Assembly (NCBI GenBank): GCA_011316305.1 | Contig: SAUG01000050.1 | Coordinates: 434,001 to 498,000, forward strand | DNA: 64,000 nucleotides | From: Rusavskia elegans | Lineage: Eukaryota; Ascomycota; Lecanoromycetes; Teloschistales; Teloschistaceae | Reading direction: 5' to 3' | Shown: positions 23,853 through 35,142 of the stretch, in pieces | How the letters are laid out: the number at the start of each line of letters is the position of its first letter | How positions within the stretch are numbered: the stretch's first letter is position 1 | Program-made: the position numbers and the translations under genes | The notes under the pieces: model-generated | Database searches by the model: none | Told to the model about the DNA's origin: nothing | What the model saw: the letters and a program-made list of their open reading frames with translations, nothing else

Positions 23853-25134
23853 ATGCCCCCTCCATCTCCCCCTCCACCAATTCCCCCCACCTTCCACACC
23901 CTAAAAACCCGCATCCTAACCTCCCTCTCCGTACCCAGCCCCTCCTACACCGACGCTTCCCCCAAAGGCACCCTCGACACGGCCATCGTCCCTCTGATCG
24001 AGCGCCTGAATGCGCTGGAGGGCGTGGTGAGTACGAGTTCGTGTGCGGGGAGGATTAGCGTTTTTCTCGAGGGGAGGAAGAAAGTGGAGGTCAGGGATCA
24101 GGGGGATAGAAGGGGGGATGGGCATTGGCAAGAAGGTGGGGATGGGGATCAAGTTGAGGAGGAATTTGGCGATGATGATGGGGCTGTGAGGAATGAAGGA
24201 GGAGGCGGTGGAAGAGTGGAGAAGAAGAGGGGTGTTCCTGGTGGGAAGGGGTTGGGTGGACGGTGGTTGTTTGTTTCGCATGAGCGGGTCGAGATGCGAG
24301 AGGACGATGATGCACGGGGAAGGAATGAGGAGAAGGAGGAAAGTGGTCGGCTGACGAAGCTCTTTGGCTTGACCAGGCCTGTCACGTTCAAGCGTAATGA
24401 GGACGGGAGAGGACGTAGATCTAGTGACGCGAAGAATGCACGATTCGTAAGATTTGCTTTCGAGCCGATGGTAAGCTTGACTGTGCTCTTCACGCATCAA
24501 AAACCCTTTGAAATCCATCGCCCCCCTATGTCTCAATGGATTTTATACATTGTGAATAGCGCAGCTAACGTTCTGCTGGTTATGACACTAGATCCTTCAC
24601 ATTGCAACCGCCTCCCTCAGTCACGCGGCTCCTATACTCAGCGCCGCTATCTCTGCCGGCTTTCGCGAAAGCGGCGTCCAATCGCTTAAGAACCTTACCG
24701 ATCCCAACGCTATACCGATGGTCGCTATACGTTCTGCTGGCCTAGCGTTCGAGAGCGTCATTGGAGTTGTGCGTGGCCGCTCGGTGCTGCCGCCAGGCGG
24801 TTTAGGAAGCCATGAAGATGAGCAGCGACAGGAAGAGGATGTCATCGAAGCTCTAGTTGGTGAGGAACATCTAGAGATATTGGTCGGAATTGCAAATGAG
24901 AGATTTGAGGCCAACACTGAAAGGATCCGCAGATTCGAAGCTGTCTTGTTCGGAGGTATGGAGAAGAAGATTTTGAATGATTGGGAAGACAAGCAGACAA
25001 GGCAAGAGCGGAAGAAAGCAGAAGGATTGAAGAGGAGAGAAGAATTGAAGGCAAACCAGAATCTCTGGAATTCGGTCGGTGGGGACAGTGATAGTCCTGA
25101 TGTTGAGCTGGGGCCATTTGAAGGGATCACATGA
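23853..25134 (+). CDS. TYW3: Tyw3, tRNA wybutosine-synthesizing protein 3
   Basis: Methylates the N4 position of the yW-86 intermediate in wybutosine synthesis at position 37 of tRNA-Phe, using SAM; cytosolic. Exons 23853-24470 and 24592-25134 give 386 residues. Diagnostic blocks are SPKGTLDTAIVPLIERLNAL, then TSSCAGRISVFLEGRK (the family's SSCAGR motif), WLFVSHERV, FAFEPM joined to ILHIATASLSHA across the intron, and AAISAGFRESGVQSLKN. The region between SVFLEGRK and WLFVSH is an acidic Gly-rich insertion, common in fungal members. I chose the ATG at 23853, about 16 residues before the family homology starts; the same frame is open 110 codons further upstream, so an earlier start cannot be excluded. 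The C-terminal ~120 residues are charged and helical. Confidence 0.93.
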
Positions 25135-25187
25135 AAGGGAATTCTAGAAAGAGCTGGGATGGGAACTCATCGTTGAACAGCACACAT

Positions 25188-27005
25188 TCAATGCTTCTCA
25201 CCCTTGCCAACCATGAGGCTCTTAGCCTTCTCCACCCAGGCGCCACCGTCAGCCCCCTCTCTGACAGCAATTGCTGTAACCTTGTCCATCTTCTCAGAGG
25301 CACTCAGTCCTTCGGCACGAGGAATCAATTTTCTGCCGATCAGACCAGTATTCCTAGTACTCGGCAGCCTCAGCATCTCTTTTTCCACTTCATATCCAAT
25401 TGCACCTGAAAGATAAGACACCCAGTCGCAAAGAGCTGCATACGCAGAGGGTTGCTTGCTTCGATTTGCCGGACCAAGGTCTCTCAAGCTCCCTTGTCTC
25501 GGCTGATCATCTTCATCACCTGCTGGGGCGACGGTGATGGCTACAGACTTTGATCTGGTGATGTTACCAGCAAAGAACAACGGGGCGAGGGTATCGGCTG
25601 AATAACTATTGAACTTGGAGGGAGCTCTGAAGCGGAGGCCAGAAAGGTTATGCGAGCAGCATGGTATCATGAGAAAGGGAGATGTGGAAAGGTAGGCGAG
25701 TAATGGCGTCCAGGGAGTGAGCTCATCGGCATGGTTCGAGATGATGAAAGTCCCGGTGGGAAAGATGCCGTTGTGCCACTCAATCTTTGTGTCCGATGTT
25801 TTCGCGGACGTGCTTGCCTTGGGAAGAAGTTTTGAAAGTAGCGTGGCAGGGTCTCCCTCTCTCTTTTGGCCCAGATCTGGGTTCATGTCAAGCAGCGGTT
25901 GAGGTACAAGAATCATCTGTTTCAATTGGCGCTGCGTTGAAATTTCAAAGATGGCCCATGACTTGCGGTTCCGAGCGTCAAAGCCCCAGCCTCTGTATCC
26001 CTCCCGTAGCAGAATGTCGACCAAAACGCCATTACCGCATCCGATGTCTACGAAACCAGGGAAGGCCGGTCTCGAGTCGCCTTGGGCATTGGTAGCCCTG
26101 CGCGAGGCGACGGGTCTATACATGTCCCTCCACAGCTCCATCAAAAAAGCGGCGATGCTGAGGTCCTCGAAGACATGTTTGCTCGAATCGGTCTGCTCCA
26201 CCCAATTGTCCGACAGACGCTTTGCATGGGTCGCTTTGAGCCGAGTATAAGTGTCCTGCACTCGCTGCTGGGAGACAAGCTGATCGTGATGCACACGCTT
26301 TGTATAGCCGTCAAGAGCTCCCTGGCCGTGTTTGTGTAATGTGGAAAGGAGATGAAGGGCGGTGCGTTTCAACCGGTCAGACAGAGGAAGGGGTTGATCG
26401 GGAAAAAGACGGTAGTGAACAGAAATGGTTCCACTGGGAGAAAGAGATGAATGAGGAAGCACAGGGACATGGGGATTGGGTTGCGGAGAACGCCATGAAT
26501 GCAGGCACACAAGGGATTGGACATTAGGGTGATACCAGGGGATCTCCGAGCCGGATGATACATGTGGAATATAGAGCACCAGGGTGTGCTGGCGATCTGT
26601 TATCTGGTTCGATTGAAACACTTGACATGTCTGTACTACTGGCTTGTCCAAATCAGGATTCCGAGGTACCATCTTTCGGACAACGATGCGCTTGAGAGTG
26701 AAGCCTGGGAAGCCATCGTAAGCGACGATATGATCTTGCAGGATCTCCCGGATCGGGTAAACGTCTGTATCAGCAGCTTGTTCATCATACCCAGACTGCT
26801 TCGCAGAATCGTAGAGTATGTCTGCACGAAACAGCACGCTGGAATTGATGTTTGGATTGTGGATTAGGTTGAGTGTGATGTCCTCGAAGATCGCTGGTGG
26901 GAAAGGACAAGGGTGCTGCAGTATAGCAAGCCAGCGTCCATCCAGCAGCTCCTTGAGGACCTCCCAAACACCTTGTGAAGTCACGTCTTCGGGTTTGAAA
27001 GACAT
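25188..27005 (-). CDS. TRM44: Trm44, tRNA-Ser uridine-44 2'-O-methyltransferase
   Basis: SAM-dependent enzyme that makes 2'-O-methyluridine at position 44 of tRNA-Ser; cytosolic. Single exon of 605 residues. The SAM-binding motif is FVDIGCGNGVLVDILLREGY, followed by GWGFDARNRKSW. Other family blocks are IPWYHPNVQSLVCLH, FIISNHADELTPWTPLLAYL, MIPCCSHNLSGLRFRAP, and C-terminal NTGLIGRKLIPR. Its 3' end lies only 53 bases from that of TYW3, another tRNA modification gene, in tail-to-tail orientation. Its start lies 213 bases from the start of GNA1, so those two share a promoter region (27006-27218). Confidence 0.95.
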   Translation of the reverse strand: MSFKPEDVTSQGVWEVLKELLDGRWLAILQHPCPFPPAIFEDITLNLIHNPNINSSVLFRADILYDSAKQSGYDEQAADTDVYPIREILQDHIVAYDGFPGFTLKRIVVRKMVPRNPDLDKPVVQTCQVFQSNQITDRQHTLVLYIPHVSSGSEIPWYHPNVQSLVCLHSWRSPQPNPHVPVLPHSSLSPSGTISVHYRLFPDQPLPLSDRLKRTALHLLSTLHKHGQGALDGYTKRVHHDQLVSQQRVQDTYTRLKATHAKRLSDNWVEQTDSSKHVFEDLSIAAFLMELWRDMYRPVASRRATNAQGDSRPAFPGFVDIGCGNGVLVDILLREGYRGWGFDARNRKSWAIFEISTQRQLKQMILVPQPLLDMNPDLGQKREGDPATLLSKLLPKASTSAKTSDTKIEWHNGIFPTGTFIISNHADELTPWTPLLAYLSTSPFLMIPCCSHNLSGLRFRAPSKFNSYSADTLAPLFFAGNITRSKSVAITVAPAGDEDDQPRQGSLRDLGPANRSKQPSAYAALCDWVSYLSGAIGYEVEKEMLRLPSTRNTGLIGRKLIPRAEGLSASEKMDKVTAIAVREGADGGAWVEKAKSLMVGKGEKH

Positions 27006-27218
27006 ACTCTGGGGCTTAAAAAGAGGTGCTCTCCACCGTTAGCCAGGAGTGATGTAGCCATCCAGGAATGGTTAGCCCCAACCGTCAGCCGACAGCTCCG
27101 GCCCGAGAAAAAGTTTTTCGAGGGGTTGTTTATGCAGCTTCAAGCTCCAGTCAGTTGAATTTATTAGGTACAATAAAAACACCTTAAGATACATCAATAC
27201 ACGTTCAATCACCCCAAC
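27006..27218. promoter_or_regulatory. Shared promoter region, TRM44 / GNA1
   Basis: A 213-base gap between two divergent start codons. It contains an A/T-rich block (27155-27200) with a CAATAAAAAC stretch about 50 bases before the GNA1 ATG. No specific factor site is claimed. Confidence 0.4.
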
Positions 27219-27945
27219 ATGTGGTCGCCCGCCCCCCTCCACCCAAACTCCCCTCACTACCCAGCCAATTCCAACCCCGCCGGCCCTCTCTTCTCCCCCG
27301 CCCTCATCCCGTCCGACGTTTCCTCCGCGCTGCCCTCCGGCTACACGATCCGTCCATTGCAACGCTCCGACTACAAAGATGGCATGCTAGACGTCCTCCG
27401 TGTCCTCACGGCCGTCGGCGACATCAGCGAGAAAGCTTGGGATGAACGCTACGATTGGTTGGCTAGGAGGGGGGATGAATACTACATCTTGGTGATTTGC
27501 GATGGGGAGAAGAAAGTCGTCGGGACTGGAGCCGTGGTGATCGAGCGGAAATTGTAGGTCCACTCTTCGGGGGTTCGGGCAGGGAGTGGACAGCTGGATC
27601 GTGTTTGCATGTTTCGTACGGGTGGGGACAGAGACCTTCCTGCTGACGGTGGTGATGGCAGTATACACAATCTCGGTCTGGTCGGTCACATCGAAGACAT
27701 CGCCGTCGCAAAGGACCAGCAGGGGAAGAAGCTCGGCCTCAGGATAATACAGGCATTGGAATCGATGGCCCAGAAGGTTGGTTGTTACAAGGTCAGCAGC
27801 CTCGGTTTTCACTGTGTTCGAACCACTGCTGACAAGAGACATTAAGACGATCCTCGACTGCTCCGAAACCAACGAAGGATTCTACGTCAAATGCGGATAC
27901 AAGAGAACAGGTCTCGAAATGGCACATTACTACGACAAGAAGTGA
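27219..27945 (+). CDS. GNA1: Glucosamine-6-phosphate N-acetyltransferase
   Basis: Transfers acetyl from acetyl-CoA to glucosamine-6-phosphate in UDP-GlcNAc synthesis, feeding chitin and glycosylation; essential in yeast. Exons 27219-27553, 27662-27791 and 27847-27945 give 187 residues. The GNAT fold is clear: GYTIRPLQRSDYKDGML, VVGTGAVVIERKFIHNLG across the first intron, then GHIEDIAVAKDQQGKKLGLR, which carries the acetyl-CoA pyrophosphate-binding Q/RxxGxG/A loop, and LDCSETNEGFYVKCGY with the C-terminal KRTGLEMAHYYDKK. Length is slightly more than yeast Gna1 because of an N-terminal Pro-rich extension. All junction phases fit. Confidence 0.95.
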
Positions 27946-28533
27946 GATTGTCGGAGGAACGCACAGGGAATGCTCTTTAGCCAACTAGCTTCGACGAAAG
28001 CTTGATCCTACTTTTGGTTACAAGCGATGAACGCCCGCTTCGAGGAAGCCAGGTGTGCTATGACCTTTATCAAGCGAGGCATTGGGAGTAACGTTGTGAA
28101 GAGCAAGGAGCATCGAGCCAGCGGCTTGGAAGTCAACACCGGGCAAATGTGTTCTGCATGTGGCAATCCTACCAAATCGAATGGAGAGAGCGATAGCTTC
28201 GAAAATTTGGTGAACCACACGAGGAATAGTCATACTGTAGATTATTCGACCGGTCGAGGCTTTTCAATATCACCAAGGTAGCTAAACGGGCAAAAGTTCG
28301 TCTGGAAGCCGCAGCAATGCAGACCGCTTTTTCTCGTACATTAACGCCTGGTATCATCGCTGTGCAAGGAGCAAAGTAGAAGCCGATGCAAAGAAGAATG
28401 GTGGTAGGAAGTAATACGAGTCAGCTCGAGCGTGAGCACAAGGGACCAGCCAAAAGTGCAACGCTGGCTTGTGCAAGAAGGCAACCATTCAACCACGATA
28501 TCATCTCACACATAAAGCCATCCATTACAGAGA
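27946..28533. other. Intergenic, convergent 3' ends
   Basis: Between the 3' ends of GNA1 and the Rax1-like gene. Only short ORFs without family features; no repeat seen. Confidence 0.4.
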
Positions 28534-30170
28534 TCAGTAAAAGTTGCCCTTCGGCAAAGCGACGAAGATGCCCACGCAGATGGCAGTGAGGATCAACGAG
28601 CCAAGGACTGCTTGCAGAAAAATGGTGTCTTGGATTTGTCGAAGCGCTGGCTCTTGGATCCAGACCTCACGGTCGAAGACCTTGCGCATCAGATTGCGCT
28701 TTTCGTACTTGGCAACCCAAGGCTGATCTTCATACGAGTTGCTGCTTCCAAGCGTGTCGAAAGAGTCTTTCTTCATCTCAAGGACCGAGGAGGCATCGTC
28801 GTCTTCAGCAAAAAGCTCCCAAGGACGGAGATGGCGATGGTGCATGCCGTGAAGGACCACGCACATCCCCTTCCAAGCCGCGACGAGGGTAGCAATCCCA
28901 ATCCCGAAGCCGATGGCGGAGAGGACTCGCCAGCCACGCCCGGCGCTGCTCAGGACGATGAGAACGGCAGCGAGGGTGCCGCCAAGGATTCCTGCAATTC
29001 CCAGACCACGGGCAAAGATAACTCGGGGGCGGTTACCGTTGCAAATCGTCCATCGGATGAAGTTCTGGTGGGCCTGGTGGCGCAGCGACCATTCTACTGT
29101 GTGGATGACTCGTCGAAAGGCCGTCGGATGCGTCGTGGCAGCCAAGGCATGCAGAAGACCAGCACGCTCTTTGGAGGACAGGTTCAACTGACGTGGAGCA
29201 CCTTCTGCGATGTAGATTGAGATGATGCGAGAGATCTCTTCACGAAAAGGCTGTATGGTGACTGGACGGTATGTTAGAGGGTGGCCAGGAATTGGGAACC
29301 GGTTTAAGGCCTCAACTTACAGGGCTGCAGCTTGACATCAGCTGCTTCAAAGACACCGGCGACCTTCTTGTCATGTGCCGGTTTGAATCCACTCCTCAAA
29401 GTGGAGCCACTATCACTCCAGGGATACTCGGAAGGTTCAATGCTGCCATGGTCTCCTGACTTTGGGGTCATGGGTGGGGTGCCGAATGGGTTTGAACCGC
29501 CTTTGCTCAGTTCGACAATGGTGGCCTTGGGGGTTGCGAAGTCGGTGCGTTTGAAGACTGCGGCGGTATCCGCACTGATAGATTTGATTGGTGCAGGGTT
29601 ATCTTTCAAGGCCAATGCTTGTGTTTCCGCTTGCTCGAGGGTCCATTCTGGGGCGAGCCGACGCTCATTCTTCGACAAGAGGTCGAAACGTCGAACGTAG
29701 TCTTTGTACCATAGGAAGAATTGAAGGTTCTCTGCCGCATGCTCGATATAGATGAGATAGTTCATGAAGTCGCGGGTAGTGCAAGGCTGTTGTCGAACAT
29801 GTCAGTCCAGATCTACAGCAGTAGCTGCGGAACGAACGAGGATTGTGACATGGGGAGAAGCGAGGGAGAGGACTGAAGACATGTACACATGATGTGAGGC
29901 ATCATTGGGCTACATAGACCGCTGGTAATAAGAGATGTATGGTGCGATGGAGATGTATATCGAGCAGCTTACAGGGCAGGTTCCTCCATCGATGATGCGA
30001 TCGAAGGACAGGGCGTCCGGAATGCCGTAGTTGATGGAGCTGTCTTGCGAATTATCTTGCGAGTCGTCGAGTGTAGTCCCACCAATGGATGGCCCGCTGT
30101 CGCCGCTGGCTGTAGAGATTCTTCTAGGCTCAACATGCGGAGGGCGTCGGTAGGCAAGACTGTAGACCAT
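28534..30170 (-). CDS. RGS-domain membrane protein, Rax1-like
   Basis: Exons 30170-29973, 29786-29321 and 29261-28534 give 463 residues. An RGS fold is present but split: the first part is LSFDRIIDGGTCPPCTTRDF, then FMNYLIYIEHAAENLQFFLW, and the last part follows the second intron (TIQPFREEISRIISIYI to QNFIRWTICNGNRPR). In between is a ~110-residue disordered insertion rich in Ser/Pro. Three C-terminal hydrophobic segments follow, at GIAGILGGTLAAVLIVL, LSAIGFGIGIATLVAAW and FLQAVLGSLILTAICVGIFV. RGS followed by C-terminal membrane helices is the layout of yeast Rax1 (bud-site selection) and Aspergillus Rax1-type RGS proteins. The acceptor at 29262 was chosen because the next CAG would put a stop in frame. 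The role in polarity or G-protein signalling is inferred from the family. Confidence 0.85.
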
Positions 30171-32970
30171 CTTTGCTGTGAACCGGGTGATGACCGAGAG
30201 GAGATCCGGAGAGAATGGCTATAGGATAACGAGACTGATGAGATGCTAGCTCAAGCTTGACAGGGCGAAAAAAGAGGGTGAAGTCGATGCTGGATTAAAA
30301 GAAAGAACGAAAGATGGTGAAAGCAACTGGAGGTCTCCCCAGGTCAGTGGGTGCCGCCTTCCGTATTTGTGGTTGTCGGCAAGAAAAAAGAGAGAGTCTT
30401 CTCGAGCCTGCACCTCGACGTCAACAAAAGTCCAAGAGATCACGTCCGATGGGCCCACTACTGTTATGCAACTGTCATGCAGCGTGGTTTTGGGGGTGGT
30501 GGAAGCTTATAGGGTCATTCTCGTGGAGAGGACGCCTCTGCGTGGTGACAGAAAACGCTACATTTCTCGTGGGTGGTGCGACCTCATCTGAAGCCGAGTC
30601 GAATTTCCCAGTCGCCTATCAGTCTATCAATATGAGCGGACCAGATCAGCTTTGCTACAACGGCTAGTCAGGTACCAATCTCATTCGTCGGCTTCAAGGA
30701 TCTCTGGCGAGCTTGCCCGGAGCCTATGTCTCGTTAATAGATAGCGGCAAGGATCGATCGAGATCCTCACCATAGGGTATGTGGCGCACCTACCTTGTTC
30801 TTCTTTTGTCACAACAATTCTCACATACGGAAGTCGAACGGATAGGAGTAGTAGTATCCGGCCCACGTGCCGCGAGCTCTGACATCTTGCACGCCCTCGA
30901 AACGATGCCATACATCGTTACGTCAGTCCGGGTTTGTAGAGCATTGTTCGGGTGAGTGATGAGCAGTCGAGAACAGACTTTGGCCCCCAATGGTCCGTGG
31001 TAGCGTCGAAGAACTTGGTTCACCCCCGCGCTGCAACGCAAAATATAAGGGTGGAGTGGGTATCATTTTGCCCGCTGTGCAAACTGCTAAAGGGTGAGCA
31101 ATTTTGGGAAGTCAGGAGGTCGATGAAATTACCCTTTCGGCTCGACCTGACCGGTCTGGAACGGCTGGAACGGCCATGGGGCTTGTCGACCAATTGAAAG
31201 CGGTCTAGGAGTTTCGGACAAGCTCGAGCCATGCGAGCCATGCGCGCCATGTGCCTAGATCCCAAGAAATGCACGGTCGAAGAGGCTGATCTGCACCTCG
31301 TACAGGGATGGGGATTACGGACGGACGGTCCCACAGGCTCCACCGAGTATGCTTCTACTCTATTAAAGGCGGAAGCCTCGGAAGCTCACTCCAACAATCG
31401 GATACAGCAAGATTGGTTTGTCTACTCCAGCTCGCGACTATCTACTGCGCATCTCTGGTCCAGTTCAACCGCAGATAGCCCAATGTTCGCACTACCGCCC
31501 GGTCGGTAGTCAGCTCGAAGGATTCTATGGCGCCCGGTCACGCAAGCCAGCTGCCCAATTGGCTGAATGACGGTGGATCCTATGAATGCCTGGGAGACAC
31601 CATGTGTTCCGGAACACGTTGTATAAGTACGTACGTTCTTTATTACAGATTGTCGTGTGCTTGGAGTTTGGTCCTTTCGTTAGGCTTCGAAGCGCAAAAT
31701 TGGTAAATTGTCACAAGGCCATCGTTCCAACTCACCGAAATTCATCATCTCAAGGCCCAGATGAACTACGTACCTTGGCGAAGGACGATCTGTACGGAGT
31801 CGTCCTCTCTGAATAGGCTACGCAGTATTTGTCTTCTCCTAGCCATTCTGGTATCCATGATGATCATCGAAGCCGCTTTGCTTTGCTGGGAACATACGAA
31901 CCAGACATCAATCATTTAGCCTTTCTGAAGAAGTTCTAGACATGTTTTCGTAGGCAGAATCAACTCCATCAAGAATAAGAGGTCGTACTGTTTAGTCCGT
32001 GCTACAGAATCTTGATATCCAAGGTTCAGAAGATCTGCGTCGAGTCTATCATATCGAAATTCAAGTCTAGCTATGGGCCACTCAAAGCAGACGGTCTTTG
32101 CGACGCTCTCTAGGTATCAGATCGAGTGTCTAGGACTGCTTCGTCTTAATCCCGATTGACCTGATCTCATCTGCCGTCTCATAAAATTAATTAGAGCATG
32201 TGCCAATGAGGCTATCCAGCACTGAATAGCTTTTTACAACTTCTAGATGGTGTAAGAAGCGACCAGTGCAGCAGGTGGCAGATTTTGGGGACAGACCAGG
32301 CCCAGTATTACGGGTGGAAAAGACATACTCAAGCATCTTTGGTAGGGTGTGTAGTCGTGCCCTTTGTTCTGCCACTCGGTTATTTAGCCATCCTTGATGC
32401 CATCGCGCCCCTACTACTACTGTTCACCCTCAATCAACTGCCAAGCCTGCGAGTCTATGTATGCCCTCATTGGTGCCACGCTGTTGTTCTCATTGTAACC
32501 TTGATTCATAGAACGTGGGCAAGGTGGGACAGCTTGCATATTCAGAGGTTCATTATTAATACAAGGAGATTTGACTTTTGCACCGAACCTTTCCGGAATT
32601 AAGTTTCATCCAATGAGGTCAATCGAGCAAGCGAGTGATCCACAGAATCCGGGGAAAATGCCACGCGACTGGTGGGAGCTTCAACTCCCCCGATATTTCA
32701 ATGAAACGCTTTACCTAAGATATATGCATAACAGCCATGGCGGATGCACTACACCACTTTAGGCGGATATGTTTATGGAAAAACAAGGAATGTAGGAACG
32801 GCTGGAAGTCAATGGCAAGGTCTGGAACCCCGCGAAATCATTATAAGTAGGATAGAGTCTCTGCAACCTCAATTTCGTTTTAGGTAGGATAGTAGGCAAA
32901 TCTCAGCACCGACTATTCAAATCACAGCAGCAGCTTTCATCCTAGCTTTCTCAAGCCGTCAGCACCAATC
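30171..32970. other. Large gene-poor stretch
   Basis: 2.8 kb without a supportable gene. ORFs up to about 117 codons occur on both strands but have no recognisable motif, signal peptide or conserved block. A TATAAG box lies at about 32843, some 130 bases before the secreted-protein ATG, and probably serves that gene. No transposon termini or simple repeats stand out by eye. Confidence 0.45.
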
Positions 32971-33599
32971 ATGCATCTCGCCAGCGTAACGCTCCTGGGC
33001 CTCGCCCTACTATTCCCGGCGCTTGCCCAGTCAGCCAAGAAGGTAAGGCACGCTGCACACATTCTTTTCATCGCCACTCACCCTGAACCCAGGAACCAAA
33101 GCTCTGCGGTCTCGCAAAGCTCCCAAAATGTTCGATGCAAGAAGTCTGCATCAAGCCCGCCCCCAATGTCAGATGCAGTAGCATCGAACTCTGCCCCGGC
33201 ACTTGCCAGCCCTCCTGCACCCTCACCAGCGACAAGCAACCCTGCCCCTACGGCCAAAGATGCTCAGCACTTCCCGGGTTCTCCATCCAGCAAACAGGCT
33301 TCTGCCCCGATCCCGTCTTCTGCGGTGGCATCGGAAACATCAGGTGTGCAGGGGAAGACGATGGTACCGAGATCTGCGTCGATGATCCCCGCGATACTTG
33401 CGACCCTGCTAAGGGGGGAAGAGATTGTGGCGGGATCTGCGTTGCCAACACGAAGCCACCGGCGGAGGAGAAGCGGATTTGTGCGACACTGTCGGGCATT
33501 CAATGTAGACAGGGGGAGCAGTGCGTGGATGATGTGGACAACTTGGATTGCACAGGGGGTATCGCTGCTGATTGCCCGGGAGTCTGCGTGCCAGCTTGA
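32971..33599 (+). CDS. Small secreted cysteine-rich protein (22 Cys)
   Basis: Two exons, 32971-33042 and 33093-33599, give 192 residues. Exon 1 is almost exactly a signal peptide (MHLASVTLLGLALLFPALAQ). The mature part has 22 cysteines in about 170 residues, with patterns such as CPGTCQPSC, CPYGQRC, CGGIGNIRC and repeated C-x(4-8)-C spacings. Three similar sub-blocks of the shape QxCxDDxxDxCxxxxGxxDCxGxCVP or CGGICVA suggest internal duplication. No enzyme motif is present, so this is a disulfide-rich apoplastic or cell-wall protein; a protease-inhibitor-like or effector role is possible but is inference. It sits alone in a gene-poor region next to accessory genes. The frame was fixed by the intron phase and the Cys pattern. 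Confidence 0.8.
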
Positions 33600-34391
33600 G
33601 GCACCATCGAACTCTGGTGGGCTGAGTAGTGGGATAATCCTCACAGAGAATCGAAAATGTCAGGACGCAATCAGTCAGAGATATGAACGACTCAAAGAGC
33701 AAAGAAATGGAGCAAAGAAACAGTTCTACCAAGTGATATGATGTTGTCCACACTCATCATCTTACACCTTATCATACTTCGTATCACATACCCTCTTACA
33801 TACCTTACCACTTGCCCTTCTGAAACCAAGGTATCTTCTGACCTATAGCCCCTACTAGTAATCTTTCCACACAACCTCACATTATCAACTCTCCGCATGG
33901 CAATTGCTCTGCCACCCTACCAGCCATACCTACCCTGTGAAAAAAGGTAGGCCATACTTTCTTGTCATCTGCATTGTTCCGTCCTTGGAGCGGAATTTCT
34001 GACATTGGACGACTCCCGGATTGGTAAACCAGGCACGATCACGTCAGACAAAAGTTTGTACAAAGGGGAATAATAGACCAAAATCGGTTCTCGATGAAGC
34101 TTAGCACAACCAAATTACTATTCCCCTGGGTTGAATTGCGCGGTCACCTGTAAGTCTCTTCGATTTACTGTCGAGGTGTGGAACTTTCAGGCGGACCTGG
34201 TTTAAGCTTGTAGCCACCGTTACTCTAGCGTGGAGGACCAATGACGTCATGCACCGGACTGCGACTAGGAGCGCGTGTCTCGCGTGTTCCTGCGAATCGA
34301 CATGCCTTGGGAGGCTTCAGCCTTTAGGTCTGCATCGTTCGATCAGGCAGCAATACGGGCGCCTCTATAATATTGTGTTTGCAGTGAGACT
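33600..34391. other. Intergenic
   Basis: 3' flank of the secreted-protein gene and upstream region of the small F-box-like gene. Nothing recognised. Confidence 0.4.
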
Positions 34392-35142
34392 TTGCTTTCC
34401 AGCGTACTGATGCTTCGTTCCAGCATCCATGAGGATCTAGGGTACTACGAACCTACCGTTAAGGATCAACTACGCAAACTTGGGAACATTATCAGGGGCG
34501 AAAGTTGCAGAACTCAATACAGAGCCAGGACCTCTACCAGCGGAGTGTCGGCCGAGGACATGATGAATGAGCTCATGATGTGTACGCCCATGTTCTACCA
34601 CCTGGAAAGGAAGTGGCCACCAAGTAATGATCTCAGAATCATCACAGACATCCAATATATGCGGAGGTATGGCTTGAGTATGAAAGATGCGGGGCAGATT
34701 CCTGGATGCCGTCTGCACCCAGAAGATCTATGGCATAGTTGGAAACAAGAGGAGTACAAGAACTCAACACCAAGTGATAGTGACGATCGAGGAGCACTTG
34801 ACAGAGATGGAGCCGATGAAGAGACCAAGGCCTTCTTCTCGCCATTAATCCGATTGCCTCGCGAGCTTTTGGATCTCATCTTAAGCTTCTCTCCCAAGGA
34901 TCCGGAATTAAACTTGCGACTATCATGCCCCGAATTCTATTACGGCATCGGCTCGCAGTCAATATTTAGCCTTATCTACGAACTACGCATTGATCCTAAC
35001 CCAGCGGTGAGGCAAAATTGCCGGCGGTCGTCCGCCTACTGGTTTCATAGATTCAACGTAAGGACGCCTTCAAGATCTTGACTTTGTTTCCGCCCTGGAA
35101 TTAAACCCCCAGGATCGCTGTTCTCCAGATATGAAGACATGA
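34392..35142 (+). CDS. Small F-box-like hypothetical protein
   Basis: Exon 1 34392-35057 and a probable short exon 2 35113-35142 (splice gtaagg...ccccag, phase 0) give about 231 residues; unspliced, the frame ends at 35081. The N-terminal half is unrecognised. Near residue 155 there is LIRLPRELLDLILSFSPKD, the leucine-rich core of an F-box, followed by LNLRLSCPEFYYGIG, a usual fungal F-box continuation. The protein stops soon after, whereas relatives usually run on for hundreds of residues. It may therefore be a truncated or decaying family member. Codon use looks normal. Start choice is uncertain because a second in-frame ATG follows 18 bases later. Confidence 0.5.

Noticed and set aside
30952..31343. 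Small ORFs in the 2.8-kb gene-poor stretch
   Set aside because: Low complexity, no signal peptide or motif, and overlapping on both strands.
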